DNA from: Allobosea sp. 117
Lineage (GTDB): Bacteria > Pseudomonadota > Alphaproteobacteria > Rhizobiales > Xanthobacteraceae
Direction: 5' to 3'
NCBI RefSeq assembly: GCF_000702305.1
Contig: NZ_JNLC01000012.1
Span: 310,001-374,000 of the forward strand
DNA: 64,000 nt
Positions 52,893-60,331 of the stretch are shown here, one piece after another. The position numbers and the translations under genes were made by a program. Each line of letters begins with the position of its first letter. The first letter of the stretch is position 1. Below the pieces are notes generated by a model, which saw nothing but the letters and a program-made list of their open reading frames with translations, searched no databases and was not told where the DNA came from.

Positions 52893-52965
52893 GAACGCGA
52901 ACCCCGCTTCCCCGGACCAGCCGTCACGACGCGCAGGCGCGTCGGCGAATGGCCGACAGACTGTC

Positions 52966-53013
52966 ATGTCGACATTTAGACGACAAGACGTTAGTTTGAC
53001 CGTCGTCAATGTC
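52966..53013. promoter_or_regulatory. Operator-like boxes E, between SDR and gntR
   Basis: The palindrome ATGTCGACAT (52966-52975), a related GACGAC at 52979-52984 (centre 11 bases on), and CGTCGTCAATGTC at 53001-53013. The region 52893-53307 contains no gene; it is the divergent control region of the SDR-GMC operon and gntR. Confidence 0.6.
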
Positions 53014-53112
53014 GGATGGCGGGCGCCGGACCAGCTTCGCGGAGCACTCGACCCGCCGCACGCAACCATTTGGGGAGACACGACCTTCGCGCGAGGCACG
53101 AGCGTATACGGA

Positions 53113-53154
53113 CGATACGGCAGCCTATATGGTGCCCGTATCGAGTCGACATTG
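53113..53154. promoter_or_regulatory. Inverted repeat and single box F before gntR
   Basis: CGATACGG (53113-53120) is an exact inverse of CCGTATCG (53136-53143), 15 bases apart. Directly after it is GTCGACATTG (53145-53154), like the second half of boxes B. They lie 150 to 200 bases before the gntR start and could be an operator or an RNA hairpin in its leader. Confidence 0.5.
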
Positions 53155-53307
53155 GCCGGACACGATCGGCGTTATGGGTCGGCTGTCACGGCCGGCGTGG
53201 CGGACGGCGACAGGTTGGCTTGATGTGCGCGCGCGAACGGGTGTTTTGACTTTTCTCTGAACTTCGTTTGAACAGCGCCGAATTACGCAACACCGCCGGA
53301 ATAGAAT

Positions 53308-54057
53308 ATGTCGATGCTCCTCGATTCCGATCATCCGAGCCCCGCGAAGGAGACCGGCAGCGCCCGCGTCTACGCCCAGCTCCGGCAGGACATATTGCGT
53401 GTGGCCATCGCGCCCGGCGCGCCGCTCGACGAGGTGGGGCTGAGCGAGCGCTTCGGCCTTTCACGCTCGCCGATCCGCGAGGCGCTGGTACGGCTCTCCA
53501 GCGAGGGGCTGGTGGTGATCCTGCCCAACCGCAGCACCATCGTCACGCCGATCGACGTGCAGAGCATTCCCGAATTTCTCGACGCGCTCGACCTGCTGCA
53601 GCGCGCGACCACGCGGCTCGCCGCCCTTCACCGCACCGAGGCGGACCTCAAGGCCATCGTCGCGGCGCAGCTCGGCTACGAGGAGGGCGTGCGCGAGACG
53701 CTGGCGACCGGCAATTCCCTGCCGCTCATCGAAAGCAACCACGCCTTCCACATGGCGATCGCCCATGCCGGGCGGAACCGCTACTTCACGCAGTTCTACA
53801 AGCGCCTTCTGGACGAGGGGCGCCGGATGCTGCACTTCCATTTCGAGTTCCTCGCGCGGGATACCCAGATCTCGGTCGAGATGATGGCGTCCGGGCACAC
53901 CGAGATGGTGGACGCCATCCGCGCCCGCGATGCCGACCGGGCCGAGGAGATCGCGCATATCCACGCCACCCAGTTCCGGGGCCGCTTCGTCCAGTATCTG
54001 GACCGCAACATCACCTCCGAGATGCGCATCAGCCTGCGGAACGGCGACGAGACGTGA
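53308..54057 (+). CDS. GntR-family regulator, FCD (FadR) type
   Basis: A 249-residue regulator. Its N-terminal winged helix (VYAQLRQDILRVAIAPGAPL, LSERFGLSRSPIREALVRL, GLVVILPNRSTIV) precedes an all-helical FCD ligand domain with the metal-binding acid/His pattern (SNHAFHMAIAHAG, SGHTEMVDAI, AHIHATQF). FCD regulators bind TGTnnACA-like palindromes and respond to carboxylates. It is the only GntR gene of the island, and the GTCGAC boxes at all surrounding promoters fit its DNA-binding class (inference). Confidence 0.9.
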   Translation: MSMLLDSDHPSPAKETGSARVYAQLRQDILRVAIAPGAPLDEVGLSERFGLSRSPIREALVRLSSEGLVVILPNRSTIVTPIDVQSIPEFLDALDLLQRATTRLAALHRTEADLKAIVAAQLGYEEGVRETLATGNSLPLIESNHAFHMAIAHAGRNRYFTQFYKRLLDEGRRMLHFHFEFLARDTQISVEMMASGHTEMVDAIRARDADRAEEIAHIHATQFRGRFVQYLDRNITSEMRISLRNGDET

Positions 54058-54164
54058 GGCCGCAGGCACCGCCCGGCGTCCCGCATTCTCATCGCACCGA
54101 ACAGCGTCTATGCTTGATGCGCGCGGCGCCGAACGCGGCAAGCCGCGAGCAAGCGGGTCCGCCT

Positions 54165-54512
54165 ATGCCTGAACTGGTGCGCTTCCTCGTCCGTCATGCC
54201 CTGATCGGCATCGCCGTCGCCGCGGCCTCCGTCGCCGCGCTGCTGGCGTTCGACGTGGCGCGGCTCGGCACCTTGGTCTGGCAGTCGCCTTCCGGCATCG
54301 TGGCGGTCATCGCGCTGACCTGCGGCCTCGCCATCACCTTCGGCAGTGTGCAGATGGGCTTCGCCGTCATGCTGCTGCGGGCTAGCGAGGACGATGCGCG
54401 GGGCGGCAAGCCGCGGCACACGGACGCGCCCGAGGGCGCAAGGCCGGCGCTCGCGACCCTCCCCGGAAGGCGCGCCACGGGCCGCGATCGCCGGCTTTTC
54501 GAGGCTTTCTGA
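54165..54512 (+). CDS. Two-helix membrane protein of unknown function
   Basis: A 115-residue protein with two hydrophobic helices (ALIGIAVAAASVAALLAFDVA and IVAVIALTCGLAITFGSV), then a hydrophilic basic tail. Unrecognised family. ATG 54165 follows a non-ideal leader; an ATG at 54117 in the same frame would add 16 residues. Its stop lies about 120 bases before nasT. Confidence 0.65.
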   Translation: MPELVRFLVRHALIGIAVAAASVAALLAFDVARLGTLVWQSPSGIVAVIALTCGLAITFGSVQMGFAVMLLRASEDDARGGKPRHTDAPEGARPALATLPGRRATGRDRRLFEAF

Positions 54513-54633
54513 GCCCGCTCGCCCGCGCCCATAGCGCCGATTCAAGGGCCCGCGCATGGGGGAAGGATGGCCTTCTCCTTGCTTGCGAGTCGCGACCGAT
54601 GCGTATCAACCGACCATCCCAGCTTCCGCCGCC

Positions 54634-55224
54634 ATGACGGTCGACACCAGTCTCAAGATCGTCATCGTCGACGAGAGTCCGCTGCGCGCCGCCATTCTGG
54701 AGGACGGGCTGCGCGAGGCCGGCTATGTCAACGTGCTGCGCCTGCCCGAGCGGCACAATCTGCTGGCGCGGCTGCACGCCATCGACCCCGACGTCATCGT
54801 GATCGACCTGGAAGACCCCTCGCGCGACGTCGTCGAGCAGATGTTCCAGGTCAGCCGCGAGGTGAAGCGTCCGATCGCCATGTTCGTCGACCAGTCCGAC
54901 ACCTCCACCATCGAGGCGGCGATCGAGGCCGGCGTCTCCGCCTACATCGTCGACGGGCTGAAGAAGGAGCGCGTGAAGCCGATCGTCGACATGACGATCA
55001 GCCGCTTCCGCGCCTTCGCGCGGCTGAAGGACGAGCTGGAGCAGACCAGGACGCAGCTCGAGGAGCGCAAGACGGTCGACCGCGCCAAGGGCATCCTCAT
55101 GAAGCTGAAGGGCCTCGACGAGGAGCGGGCCTATGCGCTGATGCGCCGGACCGCGATGAACGAGAAGAAGCGCATCGTCGATATCGCCCAGTCCATCATC
55201 ACGGCGGCGGAGCTGTTCAAATGA
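54634..55224 (+). CDS. nasT: ANTAR-domain nitrate response regulator NasT
   Basis: A 196-residue RNA-binding antiterminator. A receiver-like domain (IVIVDESPLRAAILEDGL; acceptor-region DPDVIVIDLEDP) is followed by a coiled linker and an ANTAR domain (TVDRAKGILMKLKGLDEERAY, ALMRRTAMNEKKRIVDIAQ). NasT binds twin hexaloop hairpins in nas leaders to prevent termination; NasS releases it when nitrate or nitrite is present. Both predicted hairpins lie at 56650-56714. ATG 54634. Confidence 0.93.
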   Translation: MTVDTSLKIVIVDESPLRAAILEDGLREAGYVNVLRLPERHNLLARLHAIDPDVIVIDLEDPSRDVVEQMFQVSREVKRPIAMFVDQSDTSTIEAAIEAGVSAYIVDGLKKERVKPIVDMTISRFRAFARLKDELEQTRTQLEERKTVDRAKGILMKLKGLDEERAYALMRRTAMNEKKRIVDIAQSIITAAELFK

Positions 55225-55261
55225 GGCCGCGAACTGAAGCCTCCTCCATGAGGAGCGCGTC

Positions 55262-56413
55262 ATGAGACGCCTGTCGATCGGCTTCATCCCACTCACCGAC
55301 GCCGCGGTGCTGATCGCCTGCGCCGAGCGTGGCTTCGCGCGCGCCGAGGGGCTGGAGATCGAGCTGCACCGCGAGGTCTCCTGGGCCAATATCCGCGACA
55401 AGGTGAATGTCGGCCTGCTCGACGGCGCGCATATGCTGGCGCCGCTCGCCATCGCCTCCTCGCTCGGCCTCGGCCATGTGCGGGTGCCGCTGGTGGCGCC
55501 CTTCGCGCTGAACCTCAACGGCAACGCCGTCACCGTCTCGACCGCGCTCCACGCCGCTATGATCGAAACCGGCGAGGATCTGGCGGTCGGCGAAGGCACG
55601 GCGCGGGCGCTCGGCCGCGTGGTGAAGACCCGGCAGGCGGCGGGAGAGGAACCACTCGTCTTCTCCTCGGTCTACGCCTTCTCCACCCACAGCTTCATGC
55701 TGCGCCACCTGTTCGCGGCCGGCGGCCTCGACCCCGAGCGCGACGTGCGCCTCGTCGTGGTGCCGCCGCCCTACACGGCGGAGAGCCTGCGCAACGGCCT
55801 GATCAACGGCTTCTGCGTCGGTTCGCCGTGGAACAGCGTCGCGGTGGAAGCCGGCGTCGGGCGCATCGCCCTGCTCGGCTCGGAGATCTTCGCCCGCGCG
55901 CCGGAGAAGGTGCTCGGCGTGCATGCCCGCTTCGCCAATGCCGAGCCCGAGGTGCTGCACCGGCTGGTGCGCGCGCTCGACGCCGCCGCCCGCTGGTGCG
56001 AGACGCCGGAGGCGCTCGACGATCTCGCCCGCCTGCTCGCCGAGCCGCGCCATCTGGACCTTCCGGTCGAGATGCTGCGCCGCGCGCTGCAGGGGCGGCC
56101 GGTCGGCGGCAGCGGCGAGGCCGAGCGCTCCGATGCCGACTTCCTCGTCATGCATCGCGACGGCGCCAACCGGCCGGAGCCGGCGCATGCGCTCTGGATC
56201 TACGCGCAGATGGTCGCCGCCGGACAGGCCGAATACAGCCGGGAAGCCGCGCAGGCGGCGATGGAGGTCTATCTGCCGGGCTTCTACGACGCCGCGACCG
56301 GCAATTCCGACAGCCACCTGCCGCCCGGCGCCGATCCGGTCGGCACCCGCTTCGGCGAGCCCTTCACCCCCGACGACGTCGACGGCTATCTGGCGCGGCT
56401 GCGCGGCGCGTGA
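55262..56413 (+). CDS. nasS: Nitrate/nitrite sensor NasS
   Basis: A 383-residue CmpA/NrtA-like binding protein without a signal peptide, so cytoplasmic. GFIPLTDAAVLIACAERGF, EVSWANIRDKVNVGLLDGAH, and NGFCVGSPWNSVAVE match NrtA/NasS. In the family it holds NasT inactive until nitrate or nitrite binds. It follows nasT by 37 bases and is likely cotranscribed. Overall length is shorter than NrtA at 56829, consistent with the missing signal and tail. Confidence 0.93.
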   Translation: MRRLSIGFIPLTDAAVLIACAERGFARAEGLEIELHREVSWANIRDKVNVGLLDGAHMLAPLAIASSLGLGHVRVPLVAPFALNLNGNAVTVSTALHAAMIETGEDLAVGEGTARALGRVVKTRQAAGEEPLVFSSVYAFSTHSFMLRHLFAAGGLDPERDVRLVVVPPPYTAESLRNGLINGFCVGSPWNSVAVEAGVGRIALLGSEIFARAPEKVLGVHARFANAEPEVLHRLVRALDAAARWCETPEALDDLARLLAEPRHLDLPVEMLRRALQGRPVGGSGEAERSDADFLVMHRDGANRPEPAHALWIYAQMVAAGQAEYSREAAQAAMEVYLPGFYDAATGNSDSHLPPGADPVGTRFGEPFTPDDVDGYLARLRGA

Positions 56414-56427
56414 TCGCGGCACAAACC

Positions 56428-56460
56428 GTGGATGGCCGGCTCAAGCCCCGCCATGGGCAC
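56428..56460. repeat. Intergenic palindrome of the Rhizobiales 'GLEPAIH' type
   Basis: GTGGATGGCCGGCTCAAG followed by CCCCGCCATGGGCAC is an imperfect inverted repeat (ATGGC...GCCAT, central CTCAAG). It resembles the abundant 'GTGGATGGCCGGGTCAAGCCCGGCCAT' palindromes of Bradyrhizobium and relatives; a false ORF read across it encodes the well-known spurious peptide MAGLEPAIHGL. It lies directly after nasS and may act as a terminator. Confidence 0.6.
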
Positions 56461-56649
56461 GCGATGCGCTGCACAATTTCGCGCCAGATGACGCGTCGCC
56501 CTGCGCATCGATGTGGCATACCAGAGCGGCGCGGCCGATCTAGGCGCGCTCGCCCCTCTGCCGGGCAAGTTTCTGAATCTTCTTTGGATTAATTCTCGGA
56601 AGCGATGCCGCGCGCGAGTTGGCATGCTTCGTGAATATAAGTCTGCGCC

Positions 56650-56714
56650 GCCGATCAACGATGATCTCGGCATTCCCGATTTCGCCCAGCGATGGGCCTC
56701 AGCAAAGCCGCTGA
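56650..56714 (+). promoter_or_regulatory. Twin ANTAR hexaloop hairpins (NasT antiterminator target)
   Basis: Hairpin P1 has arms GATC (56653-56656) and GATC (56663-56666) with loop AACGAT, and an outer GCC/GGC pair (56650-56652, 56669-56671) across a two-base bulge. Hairpin P2 has arms TCAGC (56699-56703) and GCTGA (56710-56714) with loop AAAGCC. Both loops are six bases with A at position 1 and G at position 4, the ANTAR signature. A TATAAG at 56636-56641 could be the -10 element. The remainder of 56414-56828 holds no gene. Confidence 0.75.
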
Positions 56715-56753
56715 CTCCGTGACGGGTTCACCCGTCCGGGTCCGTGGCTTTTT
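56706..56753 (+). terminator. Leader terminator overlapping hairpin P2
   Basis: GACGGG-TTCA-CCCGTC (56721-56736) is the apex; outward, GACTCC (56713-56718) pairs with GGGTC (56738-56742) and AGCC (56706-56709) with GGCT (56746-56749), followed by TTTTT at 56749-56753. Its 5' arm uses bases needed for the 3' arm and loop of P2, so the two structures exclude each other. This is the expected NasT-controlled attenuator in front of nrtA. Confidence 0.75.
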
Positions 56754-56828
56754 GTGTTTTCATCGCTGCGCTCGGGTTCGATCAGGACGGGCGCGGCTTC
56801 TCGAAACAAGATTCCGAGGGCAACCCAT

Positions 56829-58148
56829 ATGACCGAAACCCCGCCGTCCCGTTCGCGTCTGTCCCGCCGCTCCTTCCTGAAGTCGTCCGCCGCCACGCTG
56901 GGCGCCGCCGCGCTGTTCGACAGCGTGCGGATGGCCTTCCCCGGTGGCGTGCCGCAGGCCTACGCCGCGACGCCGGAGACCACCAAGGCGACGCTCGGCT
57001 ACATCGCGCTGATGGACGCCAGCCCGCTGGTGATCGCCAAGGAGAAGGGGCTGTTCGCGAAATATGGCGTGCCGGATGTCGAGGTCGCCAAGCAGGCCTC
57101 GTGGGGCGCGACGCGCGACAACCTCGTGCTGGGCGGCGGCGCGAACGGTATCGACGGCGCCCACATCCTCTCGCCGATGCCCTATCTCATCTCGGCCGGC
57201 AAGGTGACGCAGAACAACGTCCCGACCCCGATGTACATCCTCGCGCGGCTGAACCTCGACGCGCAGGCGATCTCGGTCTCCAACGAGTACAAGGACCTGA
57301 AGGTCACCGCCGACGCGGCGGCGCTGAAGGCGGCCTTCGCCGCCAAGAAGGCGGCCGGCAAGGAGGTGAAGGTCGCCATGACCTTCCCGGGCGGCACCCA
57401 CGACCTGTGGATCCGCTACTGGCTCGCCGCCGCCGGCATCGACCCCGACAAGGACGTCTCGACCATCGTCGTGCCGCCCCCGCAGATGGTGGCGAACATG
57501 AAGGTCGGCAACATGGACGCCTTCTGCGTCGGCGAACCGTGGAACGAGCAGCTCGTCAACCAGGGCATCGGCTTCACCGCCTGCACAACCGGCGAGATCT
57601 GGAAGCACCACCCCGAGAAGGCGCTCGGCATGCGCGCCGAGTTCGTGGACAAGAATCCCAACACCACCGCGGCGATCCTGATGGCGGTGATGGAAGCCCA
57701 GCAATGGTGCGACCAGATGGCCAACAAGGAGGAGATGTCGGCCATCGTCGGCAAGCGGCAGTGGTTCAACGTGCCGGTCGCCGACATCGTCGGCCGCGCC
57801 AAGGGCGACATCAACTACGGCAACGGCCGCGTCGAGAAGGGCACCTCCCAGTACATGAAGTTCTGGCAGGACCACGCCTCCTACCCCTTCAAGAGCCATG
57901 ACGCCTGGTTCGTCACCGAGGACATACGCTGGGGCAAGTTCGAGCCTTCGACCGACGTAAAGGCGCTGGTCGACAAGGTGAACCGCGAGGACCTCTGGCG
58001 CGCCGCCGCCAAGCAGATGGGCGTCGCGGCGGCCGACATCCCGGCCTCGGCCTCGCGCGGCAAGGAGACCTTCTTCGACGGCAAGGTCTTCGACCCCGAG
58101 AACCCCACCGCCTACCTCGCCAGCCTCGACATCAAGCGCGTCGCCTGA
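56829..58148 (+). CDS. nrtA: Nitrate/nitrite ABC transporter binding protein
   Basis: A 439-residue CmpA/NrtA-family binding protein. A twin-arginine signal (SRRSFLKSS, then a hydrophobic stretch to AYAA) sends it folded to the periplasm. KATLGYIALMDASPLVIAKEKG, KQASWGATRDNLVLGGGANG and VGEPWNEQLVNQGIG are typical. ATG 56829 puts the Tat signal at the N-terminus. First gene of the operon behind the attenuator. Confidence 0.94.
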   Translation: MTETPPSRSRLSRRSFLKSSAATLGAAALFDSVRMAFPGGVPQAYAATPETTKATLGYIALMDASPLVIAKEKGLFAKYGVPDVEVAKQASWGATRDNLVLGGGANGIDGAHILSPMPYLISAGKVTQNNVPTPMYILARLNLDAQAISVSNEYKDLKVTADAAALKAAFAAKKAAGKEVKVAMTFPGGTHDLWIRYWLAAAGIDPDKDVSTIVVPPPQMVANMKVGNMDAFCVGEPWNEQLVNQGIGFTACTTGEIWKHHPEKALGMRAEFVDKNPNTTAAILMAVMEAQQWCDQMANKEEMSAIVGKRQWFNVPVADIVGRAKGDINYGNGRVEKGTSQYMKFWQDHASYPFKSHDAWFVTEDIRWGKFEPSTDVKALVDKVNREDLWRAAAKQMGVAAADIPASASRGKETFFDGKVFDPENPTAYLASLDIKRVA

Positions 58149-58180
58149 GGCGCTGCCTTCCTCACCACCGGGAGCCGATC

Positions 58181-59077
58181 ATGTCCGTGACCGCACTCAA
58201 GGGCGAAGCCCCGCCCACGCCGGCGAAGAAGAGCGCCGATATCGTCCAGCTCGCCGTGCCGGCTCGCCCGGCGAAGCCGAGCCGCCTCGCCGGCCTCGCG
58301 CGCGGCGTCGCCGTCGCGGTGGTGCCGCCGGCGATCGTCCTCGCGCTGCTGCTTGGGTTGTGGGAGCTGCTGTGCTCCAGCCCCGGCGCGACGCTGCCGC
58401 CGCCCTCGACCATCTGGAGCGAGGCGCGCGATCTCATCGTCGATCCGTTCTTCGTCAACGGACCGCAGGACATCGGCCTCGGCTGGCGGGTGCTGACCTC
58501 GCTGCAGCGGGTCGCCATCGGCTTCGGCCTCGCGGCGGTGGTCGGCGTGGTGCTCGGCGTCATCGTCGGCCAGTCGGTCTGGGCGATGCGCGGGCTCGAT
58601 CCGATCTTCCAGGTGCTGCGCACCGTGCCGCCGCTGGCCTGGCTGCCGATCGCGCTCGCCGCCTTCCGGGATTCCAGTCCCTCGGCGGTGTTCGTGATCT
58701 TCATCACCGCGATCTGGCCGATCATCATCAACACCGCGGTGGGCGTGCGGAACATCCCGCAGGACTACCGCAACGTCGCCGCCGTGCTGCGGCTGAACCC
58801 GCTGGAATTCTTCCTGAAGATCATGCTGCCGGCGGCGGCGCCCTACATCTTTACCGGCCTGCGCATCGGCATCGGCCTGTCCTGGCTCGCCATCGTGGCG
58901 GCCGAGATGCTGACCGGCGGGGTGGGCATCGGCTTCTTCATCTGGGACGCGTGGAACTCCTCGCGCCTGTCCGACATCATCGTGGCGCTGGTCTATATCG
59001 GCGTGGTCGGCTTCGTGCTCGACCGCATCGTCGCCGGCATCGGCGCCTTCATCACCCGCGGCACTGCCGCTGCCTGA
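58181..59077 (+). CDS. nrtB: Nitrate ABC transporter permease
   Basis: A 298-residue permease with about six helices; EAA-type loop NVAAVLRLNPLEFFLKIMLPAA and VLRTVPPLAWLPIALAAFRD typical of NrtB/TauC/SsuC. The first 40 residues are cytoplasmic and Lys/Pro-rich. It lies 32 bases after nrtA and ten before nrtD. Confidence 0.93.
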   Translation: MSVTALKGEAPPTPAKKSADIVQLAVPARPAKPSRLAGLARGVAVAVVPPAIVLALLLGLWELLCSSPGATLPPPSTIWSEARDLIVDPFFVNGPQDIGLGWRVLTSLQRVAIGFGLAAVVGVVLGVIVGQSVWAMRGLDPIFQVLRTVPPLAWLPIALAAFRDSSPSAVFVIFITAIWPIIINTAVGVRNIPQDYRNVAAVLRLNPLEFFLKIMLPAAAPYIFTGLRIGIGLSWLAIVAAEMLTGGVGIGFFIWDAWNSSRLSDIIVALVYIGVVGFVLDRIVAGIGAFITRGTAAA

Positions 59078-59087
59078 GGAGGAACCG

Positions 59088-59882
59088 ATGAGCGCCTATC
59101 TCCAGCTCGACCATATCGACAAGTCCTTCACCCGCGGCGGTGCCACCTCCGAGGTGCTGCGGCAGGTTTCGCTCGGCATCGCCAAGGGCGAGTACGTCTC
59201 GATCATCGGCCATTCGGGGTGCGGGAAGTCGACCCTGCTCAATATCGTCGCCGGCCTCACCCCGGTGAGCGGCGGCGGCGTGATCCTCGAGGGCCGCGAG
59301 GTGAACAGCCCCGGCCCCGACCGTGCGGTGGTCTTTCAGAACCACTCGCTGCTGCCGTGGCTCTCGGTCTACGACAATGTCCGCCTCGCCGTGGACAAGG
59401 TGTTCTCCGGGCTGAAGAGCCGCGCCGAGCGCCACGACTGGACGCTGCACAATCTCGACCTCGTGCAGATGGGTCACGCCAGGGACAAGCGTCCCTCGGA
59501 AATCTCCGGCGGCATGAAGCAGCGCGTCGGCATCGCCCGCGCGCTCGCCATGCAGCCCAAGGTGCTGCTGCTCGACGAGCCGTTCGGCGCGCTCGACGCG
59601 CTGACCCGCGCGCATCTGCAGGACTCGGTCATGCAGATCCATGCCAATCTCGGCAACACCATCATCATGATCACCCACGACGTCGACGAGGCGGTGCTGC
59701 TCTCCGACCGCATCGTGATGATGACCAACGGCCCCGCCGCCCATATCGGCGAGGTGCTGGAGGTGCCGCTGCCGCGCCCGCGCCGGCGGCTCGAGCTTGT
59801 CACCGATCCGACCTACCTCAAATGCCGCGAGGCGGTGCTCAAGTTCCTCTACGAGCGCCACCGCTTCGTCGAGGCGGCGTGA
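59088..59882 (+). CDS. nrtD: Nitrate ABC transporter ATPase
   Basis: A 264-residue ATPase. Walker A GHSGCGKSTLLN, Q-loop VFQNHSLLPWLSV, signature ISGGMKQRVGIARAL, Walker B VLLLDEPFGALD, H-loop ITHDVDEAV. The C-terminal extension of NrtC (a binding-protein-like domain) is absent, so NrtD-type. It energises NrtB. Start lies ten bases after nrtB. Confidence 0.93.
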   Translation: MSAYLQLDHIDKSFTRGGATSEVLRQVSLGIAKGEYVSIIGHSGCGKSTLLNIVAGLTPVSGGGVILEGREVNSPGPDRAVVFQNHSLLPWLSVYDNVRLAVDKVFSGLKSRAERHDWTLHNLDLVQMGHARDKRPSEISGGMKQRVGIARALAMQPKVLLLDEPFGALDALTRAHLQDSVMQIHANLGNTIIMITHDVDEAVLLSDRIVMMTNGPAAHIGEVLEVPLPRPRRRLELVTDPTYLKCREAVLKFLYERHRFVEAA

Positions 59883-59893
59883 GGGAGGACGGC

Positions 59894-60331
59894 ATGACAC
59901 CCGACCAGATCACCCTCATCCGCGCGAGCTTCGACAAGGTGCGCCCGATCTCGGAGAATGCCGCCGCGCTGTTCTACGGCCGGCTGTTCGAGATCGCGCC
60001 CGAGGTGCGCCCGCTGTTCAAGGCCGCCGACATGCCCGAGCAGGGGCGCAAGCTGATGGCGACGCTCGCCGTCGTCGTCAACGGCATCGACGACCTGCCG
60101 GCGCTGCTGCCGGCGGTGGAGCGCCTCGGCGCCCGCCACGCCGGCTACGGCGTCACCGACGAGCACTTCGCCCCGGTCGGCGCGGCGCTCATCTGGACGC
60201 TGGAGCAGGGCCTCGGCGACGGTTTCACCCCCGATACGCGCGAGGCCTGGGTCACCGCCTATGGCGCCCTCGCCGGGGTGATGAAGGACGCCATGAAGGC
60301 GGCACCGGCCGGCACCGAGGCGACAGCGTGA
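59894..60331 (+). CDS. Single-domain globin, copy 2 (nitrate operon)
   Basis: A 145-residue haemoglobin without reductase domain. B10 Tyr in ALFYGRLFE, E7 Gln in EQGRKLM, proximal His in ERLGARHAGYGV. In Bradyrhizobium and relatives a globin in the nas operon protects against NO made during nitrate or nitrite use. It lies 11 bases after nrtD, and its TGA overlaps the next ATG by one base. It resembles the globin at 26012 along its whole length. Confidence 0.93.
   Translation: MTPDQITLIRASFDKVRPISENAAALFYGRLFEIAPEVRPLFKAADMPEQGRKLMATLAVVVNGIDDLPALLPAVERLGARHAGYGVTDEHFAPVGAALIWTLEQGLGDGFTPDTREAWVTAYGALAGVMKDAMKAAPAGTEATA

Noticed and set aside
56610-56640. Possible sigma-54 promoter (TTGGCATGCTTCGTGA) before nrtA leader
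   Set aside because: The -24 TGGCA is present but the -12 GC at the required distance is not (reads GA), so I kept only the TATAAG -10 suggestion.
56386-56673. 95-residue minus-strand frame with MAGLEPAIHGL
   Set aside because: This peptide is the known translation artefact of the Rhizobiales palindromic repeat; the frame also crosses the ANTAR hairpin P1.
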